Source: Chromatiaceae bacterium
GTDB lineage: Bacteria > Pseudomonadota > Gammaproteobacteria > Chromatiales > Chromatiaceae
NCBI GenBank assembly: GCA_027078745.1
Contig: JALWWO010000020.1
Coordinates: 26,119 to 90,118 of the forward strand
Length of the DNA: 64,000 nucleotides
Direction of reading: 5' to 3'
The notes below the pieces were generated by a model. The model did not search any database and was not told where the DNA came from. It saw only the letters and a program-made list of their open reading frames with translations. Shown one piece after another: positions 9,180-16,953 of the stretch. The stretch's first letter is position 1; every line of letters begins with the position of its first letter. Position numbers and translations under genes: made by a program.

Positions 9180-9449
9180 AGGACACGATCAGAGCGCTGC
9201 ACTCCCTACGATCGTGAACACTCAGGCCCTCTGCAAGATAACAGCAGCTTCCTGCCCAACTACAAGCCCGACGACAGCAGCGTCGCCATCAACGCCCTAC
9301 TTACTGTTGGTCCCGCTGTGGAAGTTGTGGATATAGTTAACCCAACCCTGCTGCCAAGACAGAAAGTTTACCTAGGGCCCCTGTTTAGGATATGCAAGGG
9401 TGGCCGCCTCCGCGTCGAGGTGAAGACCAGGTTCTGGAGTTTAGGGTGA
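9180..9449 (+). pseudogene. Open frame without start; likely C-terminal remnant of a surface protein
   Basis: A plus-strand frame of 89 sense codons runs from just after a TAA at 9177-9179 to TGA at 9447-9449 with no ATG. Its end (VYLGPLFRICKGGRLRVEV) looks like the same kind of C-terminal tail that ends the neighbouring CAP protein (ILSSGFRVESDGWLSVG). It therefore may be the leftover end of a second member of that secreted-protein family. The likeness is by eye and the segment is short, so chance is not excluded. It overlaps the end of the convergent CAP gene by 9 bp. Confidence 0.3.
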
Positions 9450-11501
9450 GGGACCCACGGAGAGCCAACCGTCACTCTCGACTCGGAAGCCAGAGCTCAG
9501 GATCACCAACGGCGCCTCTAGGACCACACCGCTGGTACTTGGGATCTTTACATCCCCGCTGATGCGGATCCGGTTGCTGGCCACGCAACGCACAACCTGG
9601 TTGGCCGGGAACGAGGTGGTCACTTCTACGTCGTCGCCGCTGCAATCGGCATCAGCTGCCGGATTCTGCACCTCCACCTTGTGGAACGGTCCCCAGTCAA
9701 GCCCCGGCAATCCCACCCAGGGAACCTGCCTGACTTGCAGCGCATAGTTCCCCGTGCTCGTTGGCGTGAAGCGGAAAGAACCGCTACCATCCAGTAGACT
9801 GGTAGTTATTCCACCCGCTTCCTCGACCCCCCCGAGTTCGATATCGTCTACATAGAGCCCAATACCCTCATAGCTCTGGGGATAATAGCTGCCGCCCAAG
9901 TAATCGTAGAGAACACGGAAGCGAGCCACCTGACCGGTATAAGCTGCCAGTGACACTTCATGAGCTACGAAATCCATATCCCCCGCACCACCGGTGCCAT
10001 GCCGGCTGTACAAGTCCCGCCAACTGTTTCCACCATCCAGGGAGATCTGCACCCTGGCCACCTGGTTCATGGTCGCCCAGCCCAGCCTCATCTTGAAACG
10101 GAGTACACTGGTATCGCCCAGCAGAAAATTCCGGTCCAACTCGAAGCTTTGGGGATCGGGGTAGGTATGGGCTAGGTGAAAGGAAAAATTGCCGCTGGCC
10201 TGGTCCTGACTACTGATCAGCTGGTAGTCGCTGTTAGTGTTGTCGATGATGCGACTGCCACCATCCTCCGCCCCTTCCGGTCCGCTGTATTCGAGTGCCT
10301 CCAGCGCGCGCATCTGGTATCCCTCACCAAAACCTGCCAATTGGTGGTTGAAGGAGGCACCGGAGAGATCCATCACCGATGGGCCGGTGATCCTCAGTGG
10401 AAGCGATGCCCATTGATCGGGATCGAAAACCGTCACTTGGTACTGGAACTGCTGGGCTTGCCCATCGATGAGAACATTGTCGATCCGTACCTCGTAGGTG
10501 ACATCGTCCGACGGTCTAGGCCAAGTGGAAAAAAAGTCATCGGGGTCCAGCCCCTCCGGCACCCAGACCAAGGTGTTTTCGCCGTAACCGTTGTGCGGTG
10601 ACTCCAGTACCACAGAAACCGCGTCTCCGTTCTGTATCATGGTCACCGAAGCTGAACCGAAGTCCGCGTCCGGCCAGGAGAAGGACCAGCGCGCAGGGGT
10701 CACCTGATAGGGAACATAACCTGGGGGCGGCCAAGCCACGAACTCGTCGCGCACCTGTGGCCGCGGATCCCATATGTGGGAGTCGATCACCCAGAGTGCA
10801 TTAGACGACCAGTTTCCGCCCTCGGGAGGAATGTCGCCCGTTCCCATGAGCTGGGTCTGGGGGTAGAGTATCCAGCGTCGGTGTCCCACCGGCCCGTTGT
10901 CGCTGCCGTAGTCCCTCATTTGTTCATTGACGGCCTCCCAGCCGTGCCTGCCGAGACTGAGGTTCGATTTCGAAGCGGCGTCGCTCCCCTCATCCGTGTA
11001 ACAATCCCAGGTGGGAGGAGGAAAGTGGTTCAAGGCCCCGTTCTTTGCCATCATCAGGGCCGCCTGCTGCGCTTTGGCACTGTACTCTGGGTACAGCCCT
11101 ACTTGGTCGGGAACCCCAGCCATGGTGCGGTACCAGTTGACACGCAGCAGCACGGCATTGCGGTATTCCTGCGAGGTCTGCCCGGCCTCACAGGTATCTA
11201 AGTTTCCCGTCCATTCTGGTGGAAGGCCGTGCGATGCGCTGTAGACACTCTGGTAGAAGGCCGCGACGATATCCCGTTCGCCTGTATCCAACGGTCCAAA
11301 ACCGCCGGTGCGGGTACTCGCGCCATCGCGCAGCTGATAGATCGCAGACTCCGGCGGGAGAGGACTGTCCGGATAGAGAGGGGCGGTAACCTGCGGCTGT
11401 GCCTGCACAGCGCTGGGGCTCCAAAGGAAGAAAGCTAGGAAGATTTCCGGCCAAAAAACTCTATTCAGGTTTTCTAAAGTGAAACCAGCTAGTGATTTCA
11501 T
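9441..11501 (-). CDS. Secreted CAP/SCP-domain protein with beta-sandwich module
   Basis: A 686-residue exported protein: signal peptide 1-35 (hydrophobic LAFFLW core, cleavage near VQAQ), CAP (CRISP/PR-1-like) domain at about 112-260 with His159 and a GHRRWIL block near 206-212, then a jelly-roll-like segment at about 430-570 (SLDGGNSWRDLYSR and a YVDDIEL edge strand, as in MAM/immune-inhibitor-A-type modules). The tail holds Cys residues and a repetitive beta-strand end (GFRVESDGWLSVG). CAP proteins are secreted and their bacterial functions are mostly unknown. The gene sits alone inside a repeat-flanked insertion between yciO and rnm, suggesting acquisition. Confidence 0.8.
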   Translation of the reverse strand: MKSLAGFTLENLNRVFWPEIFLAFFLWSPSAVQAQPQVTAPLYPDSPLPPESAIYQLRDGASTRTGGFGPLDTGERDIVAAFYQSVYSASHGLPPEWTGNLDTCEAGQTSQEYRNAVLLRVNWYRTMAGVPDQVGLYPEYSAKAQQAALMMAKNGALNHFPPPTWDCYTDEGSDAASKSNLSLGRHGWEAVNEQMRDYGSDNGPVGHRRWILYPQTQLMGTGDIPPEGGNWSSNALWVIDSHIWDPRPQVRDEFVAWPPPGYVPYQVTPARWSFSWPDADFGSASVTMIQNGDAVSVVLESPHNGYGENTLVWVPEGLDPDDFFSTWPRPSDDVTYEVRIDNVLIDGQAQQFQYQVTVFDPDQWASLPLRITGPSVMDLSGASFNHQLAGFGEGYQMRALEALEYSGPEGAEDGGSRIIDNTNSDYQLISSQDQASGNFSFHLAHTYPDPQSFELDRNFLLGDTSVLRFKMRLGWATMNQVARVQISLDGGNSWRDLYSRHGTGGAGDMDFVAHEVSLAAYTGQVARFRVLYDYLGGSYYPQSYEGIGLYVDDIELGGVEEAGGITTSLLDGSGSFRFTPTSTGNYALQVRQVPWVGLPGLDWGPFHKVEVQNPAADADCSGDDVEVTTSFPANQVVRCVASNRIRISGDVKIPSTSGVVLEAPLVILSSGFRVESDGWLSVGPSP

Positions 11502-11850
11502 TTAATCAACCTTCGATAGCTGCTCATGTATTTGAGATAAGGATATCCGTATACGCTATCAGAGAAACCTACCGCATCACCGCATCCGGGAATGGTGTTT
11601 TTAATACCCTGCCAAATTATCAGTTTGGCGAAAGGAAAGCCAGTGTCTGAGGCCCGATTCCGTGATTACATCTAGTATGACAATCAACTGGTCTGCCAGA
11701 TCCAGGAGCACAGGATAGATATCATCGAGGGATTTCGCCAAACTCCTGATCGTCGTCGCCGACTTCCCGGTGGCCGTAAATAGTCTGGCGAATGCGTTCC
11801 ACGGTGAATTTTCGGGATGAATCGTGAAAAACTGGGCCATGAAGCTAAGG
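11502..11850. other. Gene-poor stretch upstream of CAP gene, contains yciO stub
   Basis: 349 bp between the CAP gene and rnm. The left half is AT-richer than its neighbours and shows no convincing gene. The right end holds the second copy of the yciO start. A CAP-gene promoter is presumably within 11502-11600, but no clear -35/-10 pair was found. Confidence 0.5.
11601..11840 (-). pseudogene. Truncated yciO start (pseudogene stub)
   Basis: The frame begins with the eleven residues MAQFFTIHPEN of YciO and then departs into unrelated sequence for 68 more codons. Just after the departure the DNA reads TGGAACGCAT-TCGCCAG, which matches an internal part of intact yciO (around 8880-8905, read on the minus strand) if 9 bases are deleted. 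This suggests a decayed yciO copy with a deletion across a shared GAAAA, rather than a new gene. The 79-residue open frame is unlikely to be functional. Confidence 0.6.
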
Positions 11851-11962
11851 TTATTTGGGTGCTAAGGGCCAATGCTGCCAGATCGGCGAGCAGCCTGCTG
11901 GCAAGGAAGGCATTTTCCCCAGATTGCGACGGGGATCTTCCGGCCCGTGGTAATCGCTCCCG
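11808..11962. repeat. Direct repeat copy 2: intact rnm tail plus yciO stub
   Basis: The partner of 9017-9171, same orientation, 151 of 155 bases identical. In this copy the rnm end is functional and the yciO start is the non-functional part. Repeat-to-repeat distance is 2791 bp. Confidence 0.95.
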
Positions 11963-12699
11963 CAGGAAGCGAGCAGTCCGTGCTTGCGAGCCTGTTGAGC
12001 AAAGCGCTGCGCCTCATCTTCTCGACAGCTGCCGGAGAGCACTTCCAAGCCTTCCCCCCCCAATGCCTTGAATTCTTCGAACAGACGCAGCATTTTAAGA
12101 GAACTAAAGCCATAGCGGGCAGGATGGGCGATGACCGCCTGTCCACCGGCTGCCCGAATCCAAGCGACCGCTTCCCCAAGCTGCGCCCATTCCCCCGGCA
12201 CATAGCCCGGCCTACCTCGGATGAGAAAGCGTTGGAACACTTCTCCCATCGTCGCCCCATAACCCCGCTGGAGGAGGAAACGAGCGAAATGTCCCCGCCC
12301 CAACGACTGGCCCTGGGACAGGGCTTGCGCGCCGGCCAGCGCATCGGGAATGCCGTTTTGGGCAAGCTGCTTGCCGATCGCCTCCGCCCGTCGATGCCGT
12401 GCCACCCGAAGTCGCTGCAAGCCCGCTTGCAGGACTGGATTTTCTGGATCGATCCCCAGCCCCAGAACATGCACCGTACGCCCGCCCCAGCTGGTGGAGA
12501 TCTCCACGCCGGGAATGAGATGAATGCCCGCTTGCTGTGCGGCTGCCCTAGCCTCCGCAATGCCCGCCGTGGTGTCGTGATCCGTGAGGGCCAGTACCTG
12601 AATGCCTGGGGCTGCCCGATGCACCAATTCGTTAGGAGCCAAGCTGCCGTCCGAAGCGCTGGAATGGGTGTGCAGGTCAAATCGCATCATCATGCTCAT
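11851..12699 (-). CDS. rnm: PHP-domain RNase AM / 3',5'-nucleotide phosphatase
   Basis: A 282-residue PHP-superfamily protein (YciV/TrpH). Metal-binding motifs are DLHTHSSASDGS near the N-terminus, LTDHDTT, PGVEIS, AHPAR and the C-terminal GSDYHGP. In E. coli the enzyme is a 5'-3' exoribonuclease acting on rRNA 5' ends and on short oligonucleotides. Start choice is uncertain between ATGs at 12699, 12693 and 12687; the AGTAGG upstream best fits 12693. It originally led into yciO, as in other Gammaproteobacteria, but is now separated from it by the repeat-flanked insertion. Confidence 0.88.
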   Translation of the reverse strand: MSMMMRFDLHTHSSASDGSLAPNELVHRAAPGIQVLALTDHDTTAGIAEARAAAQQAGIHLIPGVEISTSWGGRTVHVLGLGIDPENPVLQAGLQRLRVARHRRAEAIGKQLAQNGIPDALAGAQALSQGQSLGRGHFARFLLQRGYGATMGEVFQRFLIRGRPGYVPGEWAQLGEAVAWIRAAGGQAVIAHPARYGFSSLKMLRLFEEFKALGGEGLEVLSGSCREDEAQRFAQQARKHGLLASCGSDYHGPEDPRRNLGKMPSLPAGCSPIWQHWPLAPK

Positions 12700-12779
12700 A
12701 GCCTACTCGATGCGCAGCGATCTACCGAGCCTTTTCAAAATCATGGTCCTTGTGGGCACCTTGCTGGAATGCGGTTTCT

Positions 12780-13526
12780 ATGATTCCCCCCCTCGATATC
12801 CACTCTATTGCCGAAGCGTTGGACCGGATCGGGGAGGCCCTCAGGGAAGCCGCCGAAGATCATCCGAAGATTTCCGAAAGGGAAGTCGAACCCCAGGTAT
12901 TGCTGGATGTCCTGCGGGAACTGTTGGATACCCTCTGCCAACCTCCCGACGGGACGCTCGGTTCCCTACCCAGGGTCTCAGAACCCAACCAGGATAAAAC
13001 GAGCCTAGGAGATCTTGGGTTGGAGCTACTCAGCCACCTCGCTGCCCTCGCTTTGCGCCTGCAACGCCCCCAATTGATGCAAGAGATCGAGATGCTCAGC
13101 GTGCCCCTCGCCTGCTGGATAGCCCGCTGTGAGGGGGAAATCTTACAGCTCGACCTAATCGTAGATGGTGCGGCTGTCTTAGCCAATCGCTTGCAAGATC
13201 CCCGAGAGCTCGCCCAACTCTACGGACTCCTACGGGAAATCAACTTCGCCCTCAGTCCTTTGATCACCCAATCCAACCGCCAGCAAGATCCCCAATGGCC
13301 CTGGCGCATCTTCCTGATCAACAAGGCCATCGTGGCGACCCGCAGCCATCAAACGGTCTTCATGCAGGAAGCCTTCTCGCACCTCGTGGAGCAGTTGCCC
13401 GAGGAAGCCTCGGATTTTTTCCGAGAAGGTATGGAACAGATGGTAGCATTGGACTATCCCCAGCCCGTGCGGGAAATGATGGAACACTGGTTTGCCCAAT
13501 GGTGTGCGCCCAGAATCCTACATTAG
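12780..13526 (+). CDS. Conserved-looking hypothetical helical protein
   Basis: A 248-residue protein starting at ATG 12780 (a TTG at 12750 would add ten residues). No signal peptide or membrane segment is visible. It is predicted to be mainly helical, with leucine-rich amphipathic stretches resembling helical-repeat proteins. Codon use matches the neighbours, and it ends 10 bp before yciB on the same strand, so it is probably a real gene cotranscribed with it. I do not recognise the family and assign no function. Confidence 0.65.
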   Translation: MIPPLDIHSIAEALDRIGEALREAAEDHPKISEREVEPQVLLDVLRELLDTLCQPPDGTLGSLPRVSEPNQDKTSLGDLGLELLSHLAALALRLQRPQLMQEIEMLSVPLACWIARCEGEILQLDLIVDGAAVLANRLQDPRELAQLYGLLREINFALSPLITQSNRQQDPQWPWRIFLINKAIVATRSHQTVFMQEAFSHLVEQLPEEASDFFREGMEQMVALDYPQPVREMMEHWFAQWCAPRILH

Positions 13527-13536
13527 GCCCAGAACC

Positions 13537-14217
13537 ATGAAACTACTGATCGATTTTTTCCCCATCCTGCTGTTCTTCCTCGCCTACAAGCTCGCCGGCA
13601 TCTATGTGGCCACAGCGGTGGCCATCGGTGCCGCTGCCCTGCAAGTCCTGTGGGCCTGGTGGCGCAGAAGGCAGGTGGAGAAGATGCATCTGGCCACCCT
13701 GGGCCTGCTGCTGGTCTTCGGTGGCATGACCTTGGCCTTCCAAGATCCCATCTTCGTTATGTGGAAGCCCACCCTGGTCAATTGGCTGTTCGCCATCGTC
13801 TTCCTCGGCAGCCAGGTATGGGGGGAAAAAACCCTCATCGAACGCATGATGGGCCATGTGATCCAGGTGCCTGATCCGATCTGGTCCCGCTTGAATCTGC
13901 TCTGGGTGGGGTTCTTTCTCCTGTCCGGTCTGGCGAATCTCTACGTGGTCTATGAGTACAGCGGGTTTTACGAAGCCCAGCAAGCCCTGATCGCTGCTGC
14001 CGGTCATGGAAAAATCGATCTGAGCGCTTGCAGCAGCCTCTTCACCGGAGATCTGCTCAGCCAATGCCAGGATACCCAGATGCGGGAAGAAACCTGGGTG
14101 AATTTCAAGCTGTTCGGCATGTTGGGCATGACGCTTCTCTTCGTCATCGCACAGGCTCTCTATCTCGCCCGACACATGCGGGAGCCACAAGCGTTAGAAG
14201 CGGCGGATCACGATTAG
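13537..14217 (+). CDS. yciB: Inner-membrane septation protein A family (YciB/IspZ)
   Basis: A 226-residue polytopic membrane protein beginning MKLLIDFFPILLFFLAYK, the classic YciB start. The family motif FQDPIFVMWKPTLVNWLF and GEKTLIERMMG are present. E. coli YciB takes part in cell-envelope integrity and division. A central insertion of about 30 residues (roughly 148-180, with two Cys) makes it longer than the 179-residue E. coli protein. Its stop overlaps the convergent lpxH stop by four bases. Confidence 0.92.
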   Translation: MKLLIDFFPILLFFLAYKLAGIYVATAVAIGAAALQVLWAWWRRRQVEKMHLATLGLLLVFGGMTLAFQDPIFVMWKPTLVNWLFAIVFLGSQVWGEKTLIERMMGHVIQVPDPIWSRLNLLWVGFFLLSGLANLYVVYEYSGFYEAQQALIAAAGHGKIDLSACSSLFTGDLLSQCQDTQMREETWVNFKLFGMLGMTLLFVIAQALYLARHMREPQALEAADHD

Positions 14218-14945
14218 TCGAACTGCACCGCCTCCCGATGCCAACCCCTTTCAGAGAGGGACAGGATTTCCCCTCGATCTTCCCACCATTCGGCGAGCAC
14301 GTGGCGGACGATCTGTACCCCTTGCTCCTCATGGATCTGGGTGCTTGGCCGATGAATATGGCCGTGGATCAGGTGTGTGGCCTGAAAGCGCGCTAAATAG
14401 GCCTGTACTGCCGTTTGGTTCACATCCATGACCTGTGGACGCTTCTGCGCCGTGGCTTGAGCGCTTTTCCGGCGATAGTCCCGCGCGATCGCCCGCCGTT
14501 TCTCTAAAGATTTCCAGAGGAAGAGCCGCTTGAGCAGGGGATTGCGCACCCGTCGGCGAAAGCGTTGATAAGCGAGATCGTCCGTGCACAGCAGATCCCC
14601 ATGCATGAGCAGGATCCGCTGCCCGTGATCAATCAATAGGCTGGGATCGGGGAGCAGGCGGCAACCGGTAGCGCGGCAGAATGCCTTGCCCAGCAGGAAA
14701 TCCCGATTGCCCGGCAACAGGGCGCAGCCCGTCCCCCCTCGGGTCAGGGCCCGCAGGGCTTGGCGAATGCGCTGGTAAGGGGGGAGATCGTCATCATCGC
14801 CGATCCAGGCATCGAAGAGATCCCCCAGGATGTAGAGTTGGGACGCACGCTTCGCCCGCGTGGCGAGAAAATGGCGGAAGAGCGCCATGGTTTCCGGTCG
14901 TTCTGGCGAAAGGTGCAGATCGGAGCAGAACAAGCGCTCATCCAC
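14214..14945 (-). CDS. lpxH: UDP-2,3-diacylglucosamine diphosphatase
   Basis: Fourth enzyme of lipid A synthesis, hydrolysing UDP-diacylglucosamine to lipid X at the inner face of the membrane. Metallophosphoesterase motifs are present: SDLHLS near the start, GDLFDAWIGDD, LLPGNRD, MHGD and HGHIHRP. The frame is open far upstream, but the family begins just before FCSDLHLS. The only sensible start is the GTG at 14945, giving 243 residues (E. coli has 240) and an 8-bp gap from the ppiB stop, so translation is probably coupled. Confidence 0.9.
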   Translation of the reverse strand: MDERLFCSDLHLSPERPETMALFRHFLATRAKRASQLYILGDLFDAWIGDDDDLPPYQRIRQALRALTRGGTGCALLPGNRDFLLGKAFCRATGCRLLPDPSLLIDHGQRILLMHGDLLCTDDLAYQRFRRRVRNPLLKRLFLWKSLEKRRAIARDYRRKSAQATAQKRPQVMDVNQTAVQAYLARFQATHLIHGHIHRPSTQIHEEQGVQIVRHVLAEWWEDRGEILSLSERGWHREAVQFD

Positions 14946-14953
14946 GGAGAGGC

Positions 14954-15451
14954 TCAGTCCAGGATCTCGGCTTTCTCCAGAATGACCGGTTCCAGGGGTA
15001 CGTTCTGATGCCCCCGATGATTGCCCGTGGCCACCTCCTTGATGCGGTCCACCACCTCCATGCCCTTCACCACCTTGCCGAAGACCGCGTAGCCCCAACC
15101 ATCCTGGCCGGGATAATCCAGAAAGTCGTTGTCCGCCACATTGATGAAGAACTGGGCGGTGGCGGAATGGGGATCGCTGGTTCGGGCCATGGCGATGGTA
15201 CCCCGAAGGTTCTTCAGGCCGTTCTTGGCTTCGTTCTCGATGGGGGCGCGGGTGGGCTTCTCCGCAAAATGGGTATCCAATCCTCCACCCTGAATCATGA
15301 AGCCGTCGATGACCCGGTGGAAGAGGGTGCCATCGTAATGGCCTTCCCGTACATATTGCTCAAAATTCGCAACGCTGATGGGTGCGCGGGCCTCATCCAG
15401 TTCCAGGAGAATTTCCCCGTAGTTGGTCGTGAACTTTACCATCTCCATCAC
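14954..15451 (-). CDS. ppiB: Cytoplasmic peptidyl-prolyl cis-trans isomerase (cyclophilin)
   Basis: A 165-residue cyclophilin without signal peptide, with the active-site pattern [13 protein letters not shown], the [18 protein letters not shown] block and the GYAVFGKVV end. It catalyses proline isomerisation during folding. The gene overlaps the upstream exported cyclophilin by four bases (ATGA) and is followed by lpxH. A 98-bp stretch (15126-15223) is almost identical to the same part of the upstream paralogue, suggesting recent gene conversion. Confidence 0.95.
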   Translation of the reverse strand: MMEMVKFTTNYGEILLELDEARAPISVANFEQYVREGHYDGTLFHRVIDGFMIQGGGLDTHFAEKPTRAPIENEAKNGLKNLRGTIAMARTSDPHSATAQFFINVADNDFLDYPGQDGWGYAVFGKVVKGMEVVDRIKEVATGNHRGHQNVPLEPVILEKAEILD

Positions 15452-16026
15452 TCCTGCACGCGGCTTACCCGCTGGATGAGGACGGTGGATCGGGGGACAT
15501 CCCGAGGAAAAAAGCCCTTGGGTCCGGTGGGCGTCTTGGCGATGGCATCCACCACCTCCATACCGTCCACCACCTTGCCGAAGACCGCGTAACCCCAGCC
15601 TCGGAGCGTTTTGCTTCGATGGTTCAGGAAATCGTTGTCCGCCACATTGATGAAGAACTGAGCGGTGGCGGAATGGGGATCGCTGGTTCGGGCCATGGCG
15701 ATGGTACCCCGAAGGTTCTTCAAGCCGTTGTCCGCCTCGTTCTCGATGGGTGCATGGGTAGGCTTCTTCCGTAGATCTGGGGTGAACCCCCCGCCCTGAA
15801 TCATGAAGCCATCGATAACCCGATGGAAAATGGTGCCGTCATAATAGCCTTCGTCCACATAGCGGAGAAAATTCTCCACGGTCTTGGGCGCCTTGTCCGG
15901 GTAGAGTTCCAGACGGATAGTGCCCAGGTTGGTTTCCATGCGCACCTGCGGAAGTTCCGCTGGACCGGCCAGGGAAGCGGTGGCGGCGAAGAGCAGCAGC
16001 CAAGCAAAGCGGAGTAAGGATTGCAT
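15448..16026 (-). CDS. ppiA: Periplasmic peptidyl-prolyl cis-trans isomerase (cyclophilin A type)
   Basis: A 192-residue cyclophilin with an N-terminal signal peptide ([21 protein letters not shown], cleavage near residue 20), placing it in the periplasm. The catalytic [13 protein letters not shown] and [10 protein letters not shown] blocks are intact. It lies only 24 bp downstream of tRNA-Arg on the same strand, so its mRNA may arise by processing of a tRNA-containing transcript. A tandem paralogue follows directly. Confidence 0.9.
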   Translation of the reverse strand: MQSLLRFAWLLLFAATASLAGPAELPQVRMETNLGTIRLELYPDKAPKTVENFLRYVDEGYYDGTIFHRVIDGFMIQGGGFTPDLRKKPTHAPIENEADNGLKNLRGTIAMARTSDPHSATAQFFINVADNDFLNHRSKTLRGWGYAVFGKVVDGMEVVDAIAKTPTGPKGFFPRDVPRSTVLIQRVSRVQE

Positions 16027-16050
16027 CGCAATTTCTTTAATTCGGAAAGA

Positions 16051-16127
16051 TGGCGCGCCTGACAGGATTTGAACCTGTGACCCCCGCCTTCGGAGGGCGG
16101 TACTCTATCCAACTGAGCTACAGGCGC
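16051..16127 (-). tRNA. tRNA-Arg(CCG)
   Basis: On the minus strand the sequence folds as a complete cloverleaf: acceptor GCGCCTG/CAGGCGC, D-arm with AGTTGGATA, anticodon stem CCGCC/GGCGG with loop CTCCGAA (anticodon CCG, reading CGG), T-arm ACAGG/CCTGT with TTCAAAT, discriminator G and an encoded CCA. Length is 77 nt including CCA. Confidence 0.97.
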
Positions 16128-16161
16128 GGAGATGGGGAGATAGCCCCTTCAGCGGGGCCTT

Positions 16162-16190
16162 AGCATAGCTGCTTCCCCCGCCCTCGTCCA
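16162..16190 (-). promoter_or_regulatory. Sigma-70-type promoter for tRNA-Arg
   Basis: On the minus strand TGGACG (16190-16185) is separated by 17 bases from TATGCT (16167-16162), placing the start near 16155. A hairpin GCCCC/GGGGC (16143-16158) lies between the start and the tRNA and may form part of the 5' leader removed by RNase P. Confidence 0.45.
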
Positions 16191-16314
16191 TAGGGGCGAG
16201 GGAAAAATTGTAGGGACTCCGATATAATTGCCCAGCTTGAGACGGGTTAAAGGGCAATTTTTCCAATCCTGGCACCGTATTCTACAATTACTCTTTTCCT
16301 AGATGGAGGTATCC

Positions 16315-16917
16315 GTGAGCGAATCCAGAAACAGTGAGTTCGGAACATCCGTATCCGGCTTGATCCTGACCTTCATGTTGATCGTAGGGATCTATGCCCT
16401 GACCGCCGGCCGCTTTGCCGCTATGAACGCGGTTCCTTCCACGCCGGAGGAAGTGGCTGCTCGGCTCCGGCCCGTGGGCCAGGTTACCCTGGCGGGGGAA
16501 ACGCCCCCAGCAAGTGCCCCAGCACCTGCGGCGGTTCAGGAACAGGATCCTGGCGCAGCGACCTATCAGCAGGTTTGCAGCGCTTGCCACGGCACCGGGG
16601 CCGCCGGCGCGCCGAAACTCGGGGATCAGGCCGCTTGGGCGCCTCGGGCGGAACGGGGCATCGATGCCCTGTTGGAAACGGCCATTCAGGGGAAGGGTGC
16701 CATGCCTCCTCGGGGCACCTGCGCCACCTGCTCGGATGAGGATTTGCGGGCAGTCATCCGATACATGCTTGCGGAAATGGGCCTAGACCAGGTAGAAGCA
16801 ACCGCATCTGCGCAAAGTCCGGAACAACCCGTAGCGGAATCCCCTGCTGCCGAAGCCGAACAAGAAGCCTCCACCCCCGCAGAGGATAAGCCCCCCGCCG
16901 AAGCCACGTCCCAATAA
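16315..16917 (+). CDS. Membrane-anchored cytochrome c5-like protein
   Basis: About 200 residues. The GTG at 16315 is preferred as start because GGAGG precedes it by five bases; the ATG at 16303 lacks a ribosome site. Counting from 16303, an uncleaved membrane anchor spans about 18-40. An Ala/Pro linker follows. The class I haem domain has CSACH (92-96), a Met ligand in KGAMPPRG (134), and a Cys pair CATC (140-143) typical of cytochrome c5. The C-terminal 45 residues are an unusual acidic Ala/Pro/Glu tail. Likely an electron carrier facing the periplasm; the partner oxidase or dehydrogenase is not in the window. Confidence 0.88.
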   Translation: MSESRNSEFGTSVSGLILTFMLIVGIYALTAGRFAAMNAVPSTPEEVAARLRPVGQVTLAGETPPASAPAPAAVQEQDPGAATYQQVCSACHGTGAAGAPKLGDQAAWAPRAERGIDALLETAIQGKGAMPPRGTCATCSDEDLRAVIRYMLAEMGLDQVEATASAQSPEQPVAESPAAEAEQEASTPAEDKPPAEATSQ

Positions 16918-16925
16918 CCGATTCC

Positions 16926-16951
16926 GGAACTGGCTCTCCGCAGTCAGTTCC
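16926..16951. terminator. Intergenic hairpin between convergent genes
   Basis: GGAACTG (16926-16932) pairs with CAGTTCC (16945-16951) between the ends of the cytochrome and redoxin genes. The downstream T-run on the plus strand is weak (ACTTTTC), so it may be a modest bidirectional terminator. Confidence 0.4.
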
Positions 16952-16953
16952 AG

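Noticed and set aside
9441..11501. CAP gene region as an insertion sequence or transposon
   Set aside because: No transposase or terminal inverted repeats; the flanking repeats are host gene junctions in direct orientation.
11601..11840. Small toxin-antitoxin gene in the yciO stub
   Set aside because: The start belongs to yciO and the following part has no toxin or antitoxin motif or ribosome site of its own.
16223..16228. TATAAT as promoter of the cytochrome gene
   Set aside because: A perfect -10 box but no acceptable -35 element or extended -10 was found, so it was not listed as a feature.
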